Below are positions 50,110 to 59,776 of a stretch of DNA of 64,000 bases, one piece after another. The stretch covers positions 992,001 through 1,056,000 of the forward strand of contig NC_015684.1 in the NCBI RefSeq assembly GCF_000218565.1, written 5' to 3'. Numbering within the stretch: the first letter of the stretch is position 1; each line of letters begins with the position of its first letter. The notes beneath the pieces were generated by a model. It was not told the DNA's origin, did not search any database, and worked only from the letters and a program-made list of their open reading frames with translations. The stretch comes from Afipia carboxidovorans OM5. Its GTDB lineage: Bacteria; Pseudomonadota; Alphaproteobacteria; Rhizobiales; Xanthobacteraceae. The position numbers and the translations under genes were made by a program.

Positions 50110-52848
50110 ATGGATGATTTGTTGCGTGAATTTCTGACGGAAACGAACGAGAGCCTCGATACCGTCGACAATCAATTGGTCCGATTTGAGCAGGACCCGA
50201 ACAACGCCAAGATTTTGGACAATATCTTCAGGCTTGTTCACACCATCAAGGGCACTTGCGGGTTTCTCGGCCTGCCGCGCCTCGAAGCGCTGGCACATGC
50301 GGCCGAAACGCTGATGGGCAAATTCCGCGACGGCATGCCGGTCACCGGCGACGCCGTGTCGCTTATTCTCACCACCATCGATCGGATCAAGGATCTTCTG
50401 GCCGAACTCGAGTCGGGCGAGGCCGAGCCTGAGGGCGAGGATCGCGATCTCATCGAGTCGCTGGAAAAAATGGTCGAGATCGGCATGGCCGCGATGGCCG
50501 GTGGCGCGCCGCCTGAAGCCGCGCCCGCCGCTGCGTCATCCGGGGCCACTGAAGGTACGCTCGTTGTGCAGACGCTGGAGCGCGAATTGCGTCCGGGCGA
50601 AGTCTCGCTCGACGAGCTGGAGCGGGCATTCCGCGAGACCGAAGTCGAAGTGGCTGAGCCTGCAGCGGCAGCACCTGCCGCACCCGCGCCTGCAGCTCCT
50701 GCATCGGCTCCCGCGCCGGCCGCAGCGGCTGCAAAGCCGAAAGCGAATGCCAAACCGGCCGCCCGCAAGAGCGGCGCCGATCATGAAGTGCCGGAGGCCG
50801 ACAAGGTCGCGACGCAGTCGATCCGCGTCAATGTCGATGCGCTCGAGCATCTGATGACGATGGTTTCCGAACTGGTGCTGACCCGCAACCAGTTGATGGA
50901 AATCAGCCGCCGCCACGAGGACACCGAATTCAAGGTGCCGCTGCAGCGTCTCTCCAACGTCACCGCCGAGCTGCAGGAAGGCGTCATGAAGACGCGCATG
51001 CAGCCGATCGGAAATGCCTGGCAGAAGCTGCCGCGCATCGTGCGCGATCTCTCCGCCGAACTCGGCAAGCAGATCGAACTCGAGATGCACGGCGCCGATA
51101 CCGAACTCGACCGCCAGGTGCTCGATCTCATCAAGGACCCGCTGACGCACATGGTGCGCAACTCGGCCGACCACGGTCTTGAGAGCACCGCCGCGCGCGT
51201 TGCCGCCGGCAAGCCGGAAGTGGGCACCATTCGCGTGTCCGCCTATCACGAAGGCGGTCACATCATCATCTGCATCGCCGACAACGGCCAGGGCCTCAAC
51301 ACCGAGCGCATCAAGCAGAAGGCGCTGCAAAACGGCATCGTCACGGAAGCCGAACTTGAGAAGATGAGCGAGTCTCAGATTCACAAGTTCATCTTCGCGG
51401 CAGGCTTCTCGACCGCCGCCGCCGTCACCAGCGTGTCGGGCCGCGGCGTCGGCATGGATGTGGTTCGTAACAATATCGACCAGATCGGCGGCACCATCGA
51501 CGTCAAGTCGGTGCCGGGCGAGGGATCGTCCTTCACCATCAAGATTCCGCTGACGCTCGCGATCGTCTCGGCGTTGATCGTGGAGTCGGCGGGTGAGCGT
51601 TTCGCGATCCCGCAGATCGCGGTCGTCGAACTCGTGCGCGCACGCGCCAATTCGGATCACCGCATCGAGCGCATCAAGGACACGCCGGTGCTGCGGTTGC
51701 GCAACAAGCTGTTGCCGCTCCTGCACCTGCGCAAGCTTCTCAACATCAGCGACGGTCAGGAGATCGACCCGGAGAACGGCTTCATCGTCGTGATGCAGGT
51801 CGGCAGCCAGACCTTCGGCATCGTGGTCGACGGCGTCTTCCACACCGAGGAAATCGTCGTGAAGCCGATGTCGACCATGCTGCGTCACATCAACATGTTC
51901 TCCGGCAACACCATCCTCGGCGATGGCACCGTCATCATGATCATCGATCCGAACGGCATCTCGCAGTCGGTCGGCAATACGATGTCGGCGCAGTCGGAAC
52001 TGATGGACGAGAACGCCGCGGCGCGTACCTCCGGCTCCGAGCAGTTGACCTCGCTTCTTGTCTTCCATGCCGGCAGCACGCAGCCGAAGGCGGTGCCGCT
52101 TGCGCTCGTTACCCGGCTCGAGGAAATCGCAGCCGAGAAGATCGAGTTCTCCAACGGCCGCCACATGGTGCAGTATCGCGAGCACCTGATGCCGCTGGTG
52201 ACGATGGAGGGTGTCTCCATCCGCAGCGAAGGCGTGCAGCCGATCCTGGTGTTCGTCGATGACGGCCGCTCCATGGGCCTCGTGGTCGACGAGATCGTCG
52301 ATATCGTCGAAGAGCATCTCAAGATCGAAGTCGCAAGCGCGCAGGAAGGTCTGCTCGGCTCGGCGGTGATCAAGGGTCAGGCGACCGAGGTGATCGACGT
52401 CGGCCACTTCCTGCCGATGGCGTTCGCCGACTGGTTCACCCGCAAGGACATGCAGCGCTCGAGCCTCACGCAGGACGTGCTGCTGGTCGACGACTCGGCG
52501 TTCTTCCGCAACATGCTGGCGCCGGTGCTGAAGGCGGCGGGCTACAACGTCCAGACTGCGATGAGCGCCAACGAGGGATTGAACATCCTGCGCGGCGGCA
52601 AGCAGTTCAACGTCATCCTCACCGACATCGAGATGCCAGAGATGAACGGCTTCGAGTTCGCCGAAGCCATTCGCTCCGACCAGCGCAATACCGAGACCCC
52701 GATCATCGCGCTGTCCTCGCTCGTTTCGCCCGCAGCGATCGAGCGCGGCCGTCAGGTCGGCTTCCACGATTACGTCGCGAAGTTCGACCGGCCCGGCCTC
52801 ATTGCGGCGTTGAAGGAACAGGCCGCTCGCGACAGCCACGCGGCGTAA
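50110..52848 (+). CDS. cheA: Hybrid chemotaxis histidine kinase CheA with C-terminal receiver
   Basis: 912 residues. HPt with H44 in LVHTIKGTCGFLG; Pro/Ala-rich linker about 185-235; dimerisation (DALEHLMTMVSELVLTRNQLMEIS); HATPase (MVRNSADHGLE, IADNGQGL, GRGVGMDVVRNN); a CheW domain; a second, divergent CheW-like domain (TSLLVFHAGSTQPKAVPLALVTRLEE); and a receiver (VLLVDDSAFFRNML ... VILTDIEMPEMNGFEF). Ordinary CheA is about 650-700 residues; the extra CheW and REC are notable. First gene of cheA-W-Y-B-R. Confidence 0.96.
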   Translation: MDDLLREFLTETNESLDTVDNQLVRFEQDPNNAKILDNIFRLVHTIKGTCGFLGLPRLEALAHAAETLMGKFRDGMPVTGDAVSLILTTIDRIKDLLAELESGEAEPEGEDRDLIESLEKMVEIGMAAMAGGAPPEAAPAAASSGATEGTLVVQTLERELRPGEVSLDELERAFRETEVEVAEPAAAAPAAPAPAAPASAPAPAAAAAKPKANAKPAARKSGADHEVPEADKVATQSIRVNVDALEHLMTMVSELVLTRNQLMEISRRHEDTEFKVPLQRLSNVTAELQEGVMKTRMQPIGNAWQKLPRIVRDLSAELGKQIELEMHGADTELDRQVLDLIKDPLTHMVRNSADHGLESTAARVAAGKPEVGTIRVSAYHEGGHIIICIADNGQGLNTERIKQKALQNGIVTEAELEKMSESQIHKFIFAAGFSTAAAVTSVSGRGVGMDVVRNNIDQIGGTIDVKSVPGEGSSFTIKIPLTLAIVSALIVESAGERFAIPQIAVVELVRARANSDHRIERIKDTPVLRLRNKLLPLLHLRKLLNISDGQEIDPENGFIVVMQVGSQTFGIVVDGVFHTEEIVVKPMSTMLRHINMFSGNTILGDGTVIMIIDPNGISQSVGNTMSAQSELMDENAAARTSGSEQLTSLLVFHAGSTQPKAVPLALVTRLEEIAAEKIEFSNGRHMVQYREHLMPLVTMEGVSIRSEGVQPILVFVDDGRSMGLVVDEIVDIVEEHLKIEVASAQEGLLGSAVIKGQATEVIDVGHFLPMAFADWFTRKDMQRSSLTQDVLLVDDSAFFRNMLAPVLKAAGYNVQTAMSANEGLNILRGGKQFNVILTDIEMPEMNGFEFAEAIRSDQRNTETPIIALSSLVSPAAIERGRQVGFHDYVAKFDRPGLIAALKEQAARDSHAA

Positions 52849-52858
52849 GGACATCGAG

Positions 52859-53326
52859 ATGGATCAGGAAGCTCAGAAAGTCGACGGCCACATCACCGAA
52901 TACGTCACCGCCATGATCGGCGGTCAGCTCTTCGGTCTGCCGATCTCGCGCGTGCAGGACGTGTTCATGCCGGAGCGGCTCACCCGCGTGCCGCTCGCCT
53001 CGCAGGATGTCGCCGGTGTGCTGAACCTGCGCGGCCGTATCGTCACCGCGATCGACATGCGCGCACGGCTCGGCCTGCCGAGACATGAAGACGGTCGTCC
53101 GCCGATGGCGATCGGTGTCGATCATCGCGGCGAGTCCTACGGGCTCCTGATCGATTCGATCGGCGAAGTCATGAAATTGTCCGACGACAGCCGGGAGATG
53201 AACCCGGTCAACCTCGACCGCCGCATGGAAAAGGTGGCGGGCGGCATCCACCGGCTCGATGGCCAGTTGATGGTGGTGCTCGATATCGATCGTGTCCTTG
53301 AGATTGCCCCTGACATGGCGGCTTGA
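52859..53326 (+). CDS. cheW: Chemotaxis coupling protein CheW
   Basis: 155 residues, a single CheW domain (YVTAMIGGQLFGLPISRVQDVFMPERLTRVPLA, GVLNLRGRIVTAIDMRARLGL). Bridges receptors and CheA. Ten nt after cheA. Confidence 0.95.
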   Translation: MDQEAQKVDGHITEYVTAMIGGQLFGLPISRVQDVFMPERLTRVPLASQDVAGVLNLRGRIVTAIDMRARLGLPRHEDGRPPMAIGVDHRGESYGLLIDSIGEVMKLSDDSREMNPVNLDRRMEKVAGGIHRLDGQLMVVLDIDRVLEIAPDMAA

Positions 53327-53364
53327 GAGCCCGTCAGGGCTTGAGTTGGAGAACAGGTGCCAGC

Positions 53365-53730
<366 letters not shown>

Positions 53731-53801
53731 CAAGGCCGGCTGGCTACCTGATCGATGTCGTTGTGTCCCTGCCGTTGGCAGAAAGCGTGTTTGGTAACTG
53801 A

Positions 53802-54968
53802 ATGAGTATCGATCTGGCAGCCGCCTCCCGACCGGTTTCGCAAAGCGGCGACCGCATCCAGATTATGGTGGTGGACGACTCCGCCATCATCCGTGGCATC
53901 ATTTCGCGCTGGATCGAAGCCGAGGCCGATATGACGGTGGCGGTGACCTGCCGCACCGGCCTCGACGCCGTCAATCAGATCGATCGCATCAAGCCCGATG
54001 TCGTGATCCTCGACATCGAGATGCCGGACATGGACGGCATCACCGCGCTGCCGCTGCTGCTGGCAAAGAAGCGTGACCTCGTCGTCATCATGGCTTCGAC
54101 GCTGACGCTGCGGAATGCCGAGATCAGCCTCAAGGCGCTCTCGCTCGGCGCGGCCGACTACATCCCCAAACCCGAGAGTAACCATCTCGGCGGCGCGGAT
54201 GCGTTCAAGCACGATCTCGTGCAGAAGATCCGTCACCTCAGCGCGCGCCTCCGGCGCCGCCGCGTGGCGAGCCCGCCTTTGGTCCCGGCCGCTCCTGCGA
54301 CGTCCGCAGTGGCCGCTGCGCCTGCTGCCGTCATGGCGCCGCCGTCCGCGGTCAAATTCCCGCTACGCGCCTTCAATAAGGTGAAGCCCCGCGCTCTCCT
54401 GATCGGTTCGTCGACGGGCGGGCCGCAGGCGCTGACGGTGCTCGCCACCGAGCTTGGTCCGATCGTCGACAAGGTGCCGGTGCTCATCACCCAGCACATG
54501 CCGCCGACCTTCACCACCATTCTCGCCCAGCATGTCGGCCGTGCCAGCGGCCGCCCGACGCAGGAAGGCGTCGATGGTCAGATCGTCAGCCCCGGCAACA
54601 TTTATATCGCTCCGGGCGGGCTGCACATGCGCGTCAAGACCCAGGGCGTCAACACCGTCATCGCGCTCGATGATGGTCCGCAGATCAATTTCTGCCGCCC
54701 CGCGGTCGACCCGCTGTTCACCTCGGCGATCGAGATCTGGCGCTCCGACGTGCTTGCCGTGATCCTCACCGGCATGGGTTCGGACGGCACGCGCGGCGGC
54801 AAGGAGATCGTCGCCGCCGGCGGCAATGTGATCGCGCAGGACGAGGCGACCTCCGTCGTATGGGGCATGCCGGGATCGGCCGCACAGGCCGGCATCTGCG
54901 CCGCCGTGCTGCCGCTCAACCAGATCGGCCAAAAACTGCAAAGAGTGTTCTCGGGAGATTTTTCGTGA
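53802..54968 (+). CDS. cheB: Chemotaxis methylesterase/deamidase CheB
   Basis: 388 residues. Receiver with D71 in VVILDIEMPDMDG, Pro/Ala linker near 150-185, and methylesterase domain with Ser in GSSTGGPQAL, His in ITQHMPPTFT and Asp in TGMGSDGT. Demethylates and deamidates receptors. The receiver is preceded by about 17 extra residues. Its stop overlaps the cheR start. Confidence 0.95.
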   Translation: MSIDLAAASRPVSQSGDRIQIMVVDDSAIIRGIISRWIEAEADMTVAVTCRTGLDAVNQIDRIKPDVVILDIEMPDMDGITALPLLLAKKRDLVVIMASTLTLRNAEISLKALSLGAADYIPKPESNHLGGADAFKHDLVQKIRHLSARLRRRRVASPPLVPAAPATSAVAAAPAAVMAPPSAVKFPLRAFNKVKPRALLIGSSTGGPQALTVLATELGPIVDKVPVLITQHMPPTFTTILAQHVGRASGRPTQEGVDGQIVSPGNIYIAPGGLHMRVKTQGVNTVIALDDGPQINFCRPAVDPLFTSAIEIWRSDVLAVILTGMGSDGTRGGKEIVAAGGNVIAQDEATSVVWGMPGSAAQAGICAAVLPLNQIGQKLQRVFSGDFS

Positions 54969-55831
54969 TTCAGGTCGAGTACGATTTTCTGCGAAAGCTC
55001 CTGAAAGACAGGTCCGGTCTCGTCCTCGCCGACGACAAGCAGTATCTCGTCGAGAGCCGCCTGCTGCCGCTCGCCCGCAAGGTCAACCTTGGCGGCCTGA
55101 GCGAACTCGTCGCCGAACTGCGTCGTGGCAACGAAAGCCTCGTCTATGATGTCGTCGAGGCGATGACCACGAACGAGACGTTCTTTTTCCGCGACAAGAT
55201 TCCGTTCGAGCATTTCAAGGACAGCGTCATCCCCGAGCTCATCAAGGCTCGTGCGGCGCGCAAGACCCTGCGCATCTGGTGTGCGGCCGCCTCGACGGGG
55301 CAGGAGCCTTATTCGTTGGCGATGATCCTGAAGGACATGAGCGCGGCCTTGTCCGGCTGGCGCGTCGAGATCGTCGCGACCGACCTCTCCCAGGAGGTGC
55401 TGGAGAAGTGCAAGGCCGGCATCTACAGCCAGTTTGAAGTGCAGCGCGGCCTGCCGATCCAGAAGCTCGTCAGCTACTTCAAGCAGATCGGCGAGATGTG
55501 GCAGATCAATCCCGACATCCGCGCCATGGTGCAGTTCAAGGAATTCAATCTGCTGAATGACTTCGCGAGCCTCGGCAAGTTCGACGTCATCTTCTGCCGC
55601 AACGTGCTGATCTATTTCGATCAGCCGACCAAGGCGGAAGTGCTGACCCGCATGCTGCGGGTGAATGAGCCGGACGGTTGCCTGTTCCTCGGCGCGGCCG
55701 AAACCGTCGTCGGGTTGACCGATGCCTATCGCCCCTGCCAGCAGCGCCGCGGCGTCTACCTGCCGAAGACGGGCTCTCCCTCGATCGTGCCATTGATGGG
55801 CGCAGGCAGTCTGCGTGCCGCGCTGCGCTGA
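54965..55831 (+). CDS. cheR: Chemotaxis receptor methyltransferase CheR
   Basis: 288 residues. N-terminal helical domain, then SAM-binding (RIWCAAASTGQEPYSLAMIL, VATDLSQEVLEKCKAG, IFCRNVLIYFD, GAAETVVGL). Starts with GTG overlapping the cheB stop as GTGA, with GGGAG 8 nt upstream. Methylates receptor glutamates. Confidence 0.95.
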   Translation: MIQVEYDFLRKLLKDRSGLVLADDKQYLVESRLLPLARKVNLGGLSELVAELRRGNESLVYDVVEAMTTNETFFFRDKIPFEHFKDSVIPELIKARAARKTLRIWCAAASTGQEPYSLAMILKDMSAALSGWRVEIVATDLSQEVLEKCKAGIYSQFEVQRGLPIQKLVSYFKQIGEMWQINPDIRAMVQFKEFNLLNDFASLGKFDVIFCRNVLIYFDQPTKAEVLTRMLRVNEPDGCLFLGAAETVVGLTDAYRPCQQRRGVYLPKTGSPSIVPLMGAGSLRAALR

Positions 55832-55862
55832 GTTGGCCTAGTTCAAGCGACATTCACAGTTA

Positions 55863-55983
55863 GTCATGCGCGGACATAGCCGTTCGAAGAACGGCGTCGC
55901 TTCCGCTCGCCTATGATCCGCGCATCCATCAAAAAAGAGTCTTCTTAAGAAGATGGATTGCCTGGTCGAGCCCGGCAATGACA
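55863..55983. repeat. Dispersed REP-like repeat, copy C (long form, inverted order)
   Basis: Starts GTCATGCGCGGACATAGCCG and ends GCCCGGCAATGACA, so the GCGCGG and GCCGGG halves are in the opposite order to copies A, B and D. It has the same extra module as copy B (ACATAGCC..TCGAAGAACGGCG). The central stem is ATCCATC...AGATGGAT. Confidence 0.78.
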
Positions 55984-56023
55984 CCTGCACGGCTTAACTC
56001 GCTGCGGTGCCTTTTTCGCCAAT

Positions 56024-56052
56024 AAAAAACCCCGCCAGTGGCGGGGTTTTTT
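56024..56052. terminator. Strong bidirectional terminator, cheR / ctrA
   Basis: AAAAAACCCCGCC-AGT-GGCGGGGTTTTTT, perfect stem with A and T tracts on either side, between converging genes. Confidence 0.95.
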
Positions 56053-56072
56053 GCAATTCCGTGAAAGGAAGC

Positions 56073-56774
56073 TCAGGCCGGGATGCGGGCTTCGTCTTCG
56101 CTCGGCTCGCGCAGCACATAGCCGCGGCCCCAGACCGTCTCGATGAAGTTGCGGCCTTCGGACGCGTTCGCGAGCTTCTTGCGCAGCTTGCAGATGAACA
56201 CGTCGATGATCTTGAGTTCCGGCTCGTCCATCCCGCCGTAGAGATGGTTGAGGAACATTTCCTTGGTGAGCGTGGTGCCCTTGCGGAGCGAGAGCAGCTC
56301 CAGCATCTGATATTCCTTGCCGGTCAGATGCACGCGCTGGCCGCCGACTTCGACAGTCTTGGTGTCGAGGTTGACGATGAGGTCGCCGGTCTGGATCACC
56401 GACTGGGCGTGGCCCTTCGAGCGGCGGACGATCGCATGGATGCGGGCGACGAGTTCGTCCTTGTGGAACGGCTTCGTCATGTAATCGTCGGCGCCGACGC
56501 CGAGACCCTTCACCTTGTCCTCGATGCCGGCGAGGCCGGAGAGGATCAGGATCGGTGTCTTGATCTTTGAAACCCGGAGCTGCTTCAGCACCTCGTAGCC
56601 GGACATGTCGGGCAGATTGAGGTCGAGCAGGATGATGTCGTAATCATACAGCTTGCCGAGATCGATGCCTTCTTCGCCGAGATCCGTCGTGTAGACGTTG
56701 AAGCTCTCGGATTTGAGCATCAGCTCGATCGACTGCGCAGTGGCGCTGTCATCTTCTATCAGCAATACGCGCAT
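56073..56774 (-). CDS. ctrA: Cell-cycle master regulator CtrA
   Basis: 233 residues of the OmpR/PhoB family. Receiver with phosphoacceptor D51 in IILLDLNLPDMSGYEVLKQL, LSGLAGIEDKVKGLG, and TKPFHKDEL; winged helix with HLTGKEYQMLELLSLRKGTTLTKEMFLNHLYGG and IDVFICKLRKKL. Controls division, flagella and chemotaxis genes in alphaproteobacteria by binding TTAA-N7-TTAA-type sites. Fed by ChpT. The C-terminal tail ends SEDEARIPA. Confidence 0.97.
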   Translation of the reverse strand: MRVLLIEDDSATAQSIELMLKSESFNVYTTDLGEEGIDLGKLYDYDIILLDLNLPDMSGYEVLKQLRVSKIKTPILILSGLAGIEDKVKGLGVGADDYMTKPFHKDELVARIHAIVRRSKGHAQSVIQTGDLIVNLDTKTVEVGGQRVHLTGKEYQMLELLSLRKGTTLTKEMFLNHLYGGMDEPELKIIDVFICKLRKKLANASEGRNFIETVWGRGYVLREPSEDEARIPA

Positions 56775-57179
56775 GCCAGTCCCCTAATAGTCGCCTCTGC
56801 GGGCGTCAGGTCGGCCGCACCACTCGCGGCACTGGAACGCCTTTGAACAACTGATTCGAATCCTGACGAGACATGGTTAACAAATGCTGATTCGTGCCTG
56901 CAAGCTCTATTCGTGCAAATTGTGCCGAATCGACCTAAGATGTTGCAGAGAAGCGGCTTTTCTTATCCACGCGCGTTCAAGTTTCGTCTTAGGAAGCGGG
57001 CCTAACCGTTTCCTGCGATTCGCCCCTCCGTTCTGAAGGTCGGATCGCTTTCAGTTACCAAAGACAGTGACGCAATCATTAACGATGCGAGTAAACACAG
57101 GGTTAAAGACACGCGACCAAGCCGTGGAAACTTAAGCTTTTTGAAATGAAGAAGGCGCTCCGGTGACGCGAGGTTTGCA
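56775..57179. promoter_or_regulatory. ctrA/fliI divergent control region with GANTC and CtrA sites
   Basis: 405 nt without genes. Five GANTC (CcrM) sites at 56853, 56858, 56889, 56927 and 57017, the first two abutting as GATTCGAATC. TTAACCAT on the minus strand (56873-56880) equals the CtrA half-site, facing ctrA. Near-match TTAACGATGCG..TAA at 57079 is weaker. Such sites couple ctrA expression to replication by hemimethylation in Caulobacter. Confidence 0.65.
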
Positions 57180-58505
57180 GTGAAGGCTTTGGCCGAACAG
57201 ATCGGCGATATCGACGGCGTCAATATTTATGGCCGCGTTGTGGGCGTGCGTGGCCTGATGGTCGAGGTCGCGGGCCCCATTCATGCGATGTCGGTCGGCG
57301 CGCGGATCGTGATCGAAACCGGCGGCGCGCGCACCATTCCCTGCGAGGTGATCGGTTTTACCGGCAGCAACGCCGTGGTGATGCCGTTCGCGGGGCTCGA
57401 GGGTGTGCGGCGCGGCTGCCGCGCCATTATTGTGAACGCGGCAAGTCAGGTGCGGCCCTGCGCGGCGTGGCTCGGCCGCGTCGTTAACGCAATGGGTGAG
57501 CCGATCGACGGCAAGGGGCCGCTGCCGCAGGGCTCGGTGCCGGTGTCGTTCCGGAACCTGCCGCCGCCCGCGCATGCGCGAAAGCGGGTCGGCGAGCCGC
57601 TCGACCTCGGCGTGCGTGCGCTCAACACCTTTCTTACCTGCTGCCGCGGGCAGCGCATGGGTATCTTCGCGGGTTCCGGCGTCGGCAAGTCGGTGCTGCT
57701 GTCGATGCTCGCCCGTAACGTCGATGCGGACATTTCCGTCATCGGTCTCGTCGGCGAACGCGGCCGCGAGGTGCAGGAGTTCCTGCAGGACGATCTTGGC
57801 GAGGAAGGCCTTGCGCGCTCCGTCGTCGTGGTCGCGACCTCGGACGAGCCTGCCCTGATGCGGCGGCAGGCAGCGTATCTGACGCTCGCCATTGCCGAAT
57901 ATTTCCGCGATCAGGACCAGAGCGTGCTGTGCTTGATGGACTCGGTCACGCGCTTTGCCATGGCCCAGCGCGAGATCGGCCTGTCCGCGGGCGAGCCGCC
58001 GACCGCGAAAGGCTATACGCCGACGGTGTTCACCGAACTGCCAAAGTTGCTGGAGCGGGCCGGGCCGGGGCTCGGGGAGGGCACCATTACCGGCATCTTC
58101 ACGGTGCTGGTCGACGGCGACGACCACAACGAGCCGGTGGCGGACGCGGTACGCGGCATCCTTGACGGGCACATTGTGATGGAGCGCGCCATTGCCGAGC
58201 GCGGCCGCTACCCGGCGATCAACATTCTGAAGTCGGTCTCCCGCACCATGCCGAAATCGGCCGACCCGGAGTTCCTGCCTGTGATCATGCGCGGCCGTCA
58301 GGTGATGGCGACTTATGCCGACATGGAGGAATTGATCCGGTTAGGTGCCTACCGCGCAGGCTCGAGCCCGGAGGTGGACGAGGCGATCCGCCTGCACGAG
58401 CCGCTCGAGGATTTCCTGCGGCAGGCCAAGGATGAGGCCACCGGGCTTGCCAGCGGCTACCAGCAATTGCAGCAAATCCTCAGTTCTGTGGAAACGGAAA
58501 GCTAA
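57180..58505 (+). CDS. fliI: Flagellum-specific ATPase FliI
   Basis: 441 residues. F1-beta-like ATPase of the flagellar type III export apparatus: GSGVGKSVLLSMLARN (Walker A), LVGERGREVQEF, VLCLMDSVTRFAMAQREIGLSAGEPPTAKGY, GTITGIFTVLVDGDDHNEPVADAVRGILDGH. Begins with GTG 57180, with GAGG 7 nt upstream; no ATG alternative in frame. Followed by fliJ. Confidence 0.95.
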   Translation: MKALAEQIGDIDGVNIYGRVVGVRGLMVEVAGPIHAMSVGARIVIETGGARTIPCEVIGFTGSNAVVMPFAGLEGVRRGCRAIIVNAASQVRPCAAWLGRVVNAMGEPIDGKGPLPQGSVPVSFRNLPPPAHARKRVGEPLDLGVRALNTFLTCCRGQRMGIFAGSGVGKSVLLSMLARNVDADISVIGLVGERGREVQEFLQDDLGEEGLARSVVVVATSDEPALMRRQAAYLTLAIAEYFRDQDQSVLCLMDSVTRFAMAQREIGLSAGEPPTAKGYTPTVFTELPKLLERAGPGLGEGTITGIFTVLVDGDDHNEPVADAVRGILDGHIVMERAIAERGRYPAINILKSVSRTMPKSADPEFLPVIMRGRQVMATYADMEELIRLGAYRAGSSPEVDEAIRLHEPLEDFLRQAKDEATGLASGYQQLQQILSSVETES

Positions 58506-58611
58506 CTTTGTCGGGCCATGATCCCCAGTGTCTGTTTATCGCCGGTGGGGCCCGATCGGGGAGCCGGTTCTGTCCCGTTTTGGTACTGGGACTTCTGGGG
58601 AGTTTGAGTCG

Positions 58612-59031
58612 ATGAAGTCACGAGAAACGCTCATCCGTCTGAAGAAATTTCAGGTCGACGAAAAGCGTCGCCGGGTTGCTCAGATCGAGGGCATGATCGC
58701 AGAATTCCAGCGGATGTCGGTCGATCTCGAACGCGAGATCCAGACCGAGCAGGATCGCGCCGGCATTCAGGACCCCTCTCACTTCGCTTATCCGACCTAC
58801 GCCAAGGCCGCGATCCAGCGCCGCGAGAATCTGATGCGCTCCGCCGACGAACTGCGCGGCCAGCTCGAGGAAGCGAAGGCGCAGCTCGGAGACGCGTTCG
58901 AGGAATTAAAGAAGGTCGAACTGCTCGACGAGCGCGACCAGGCCCGTGAGCGCGCTGAAGAGAACGCGCGCGAGCAGGCCGACCTCGACAGCATCGGCCT
59001 GATGCGCTCGCGGATCGGCGCGGTCGCCTGA
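58612..59031 (+). CDS. fliJ: Flagellar export chaperone FliJ
   Basis: 139 residues, almost wholly helical and charged coiled coil (LIRLKKFQVDEKRRRVAQIEGMIAEFQRMSVDLEREI, ELRGQLEEAKAQLGDAFEELKKVELLDERDQARERAEE). FliJ couples the ATPase ring to the export gate. ATG 58612 (MKSRETLIRL) has GGGGAG upstream; an in-frame extension to 58528 is unlikely. Confidence 0.9.
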   Translation: MKSRETLIRLKKFQVDEKRRRVAQIEGMIAEFQRMSVDLEREIQTEQDRAGIQDPSHFAYPTYAKAAIQRRENLMRSADELRGQLEEAKAQLGDAFEELKKVELLDERDQARERAEENAREQADLDSIGLMRSRIGAVA

Positions 59032-59057
59032 GACACACGGTATTTTTGAAACGTTGG

Positions 59058-59087
59058 AAAGCCCGGCCCGCAAGGACCGGGCTTTTT
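59058..59087 (+). terminator. Rho-independent terminator after fliJ
   Basis: AAAGCCCGG...CCGGGCTTTTT with an internal CC/GG pairing around a GCAA loop. Confidence 0.88.
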
Positions 59088-59230
59088 GCTGCCGGCTGAC
59101 AGGCGGCGGTCCACAGGCTGCGAGGCGGATGGGAAGCGCGCCGCCGCACGTGCGAGCCCGCATTTTACACTCGCGCCGGAGGCTGGCATAAAGACCGCTG
59201 TCGCTGCTGCGCGGGAGTTGGGGACTTCGC

Positions 59231-59776
59231 ATGCACACACCGGCCGAACTTTCGGAGTTGATGACCCAGGTCGCCGATGGCGATCAGGGTGCGTTCGAGC
59301 GCCTGTTCGAGGCGACCCGCGCGCGGCTTTACGGCGTGGTGCTGCGTATCCTGCGTGACACGAGCCTCGCCGAAGAAGTGCTGCAGGAAGCCTACGTCAA
59401 GATCTGGAACGACTCTGAGCGCTACCGTCCCGAGGATGCATCGGTGTTGTCATGGATGGTGGCGATCGCGCGCACCCATGCCGTCGATGTCGAGCGCAAG
59501 CGTGGCGGTGCGCCGCTGGCGCAGGCCGCGGGCTTTGAAGCGGCCTCCGATACGCCGCAGCCTTTGGCGCGCCATGAGATGTCGGACGAACTGAAGGCGC
59601 TGCTGGAATGCGTCGGCCAGCTTGAGCCGGACCGGCAGAAGCTCATCCTGCTCGCCTATTATAACGGCTGGAGCCGTGAGCAGCTCGCGGTCAAGTTCAA
59701 CGCGCCGCTTGGCGACGTGAGAACCTGGCTGCGCCGCAGCCTTCTCGATATCCGCGCCTGCCTCGGACTTGCATGA
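59231..59776 (+). CDS. ECF-type RNA polymerase sigma factor
   Basis: 181 residues with only regions 2 and 4. Region 2: ELMTQVADGDQGAFERLFEATRARLYGVVLRIL and AEEVLQEAYVKIWNDSERYRPEDASVLSWMVAIARTHAVD. Region 4: LEPDRQKLILLAYYNGWSREQLAVKFNAPLGDVRTWLRRSLLDIRACL. Followed with a 4-nt overlap by a RskA-type anti-sigma factor, the standard ECF arrangement. The target regulon is not visible in the window. Confidence 0.93.
   Translation: MHTPAELSELMTQVADGDQGAFERLFEATRARLYGVVLRILRDTSLAEEVLQEAYVKIWNDSERYRPEDASVLSWMVAIARTHAVDVERKRGGAPLAQAAGFEAASDTPQPLARHEMSDELKALLECVGQLEPDRQKLILLAYYNGWSREQLAVKFNAPLGDVRTWLRRSLLDIRACLGLA

Noticed and set aside
50536..52854. 772-codon open frame antisense to cheA
   Set aside because: Composition artefact with repeated His/Asp/Arg; no motif. 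CheA domains are complete on the plus strand.
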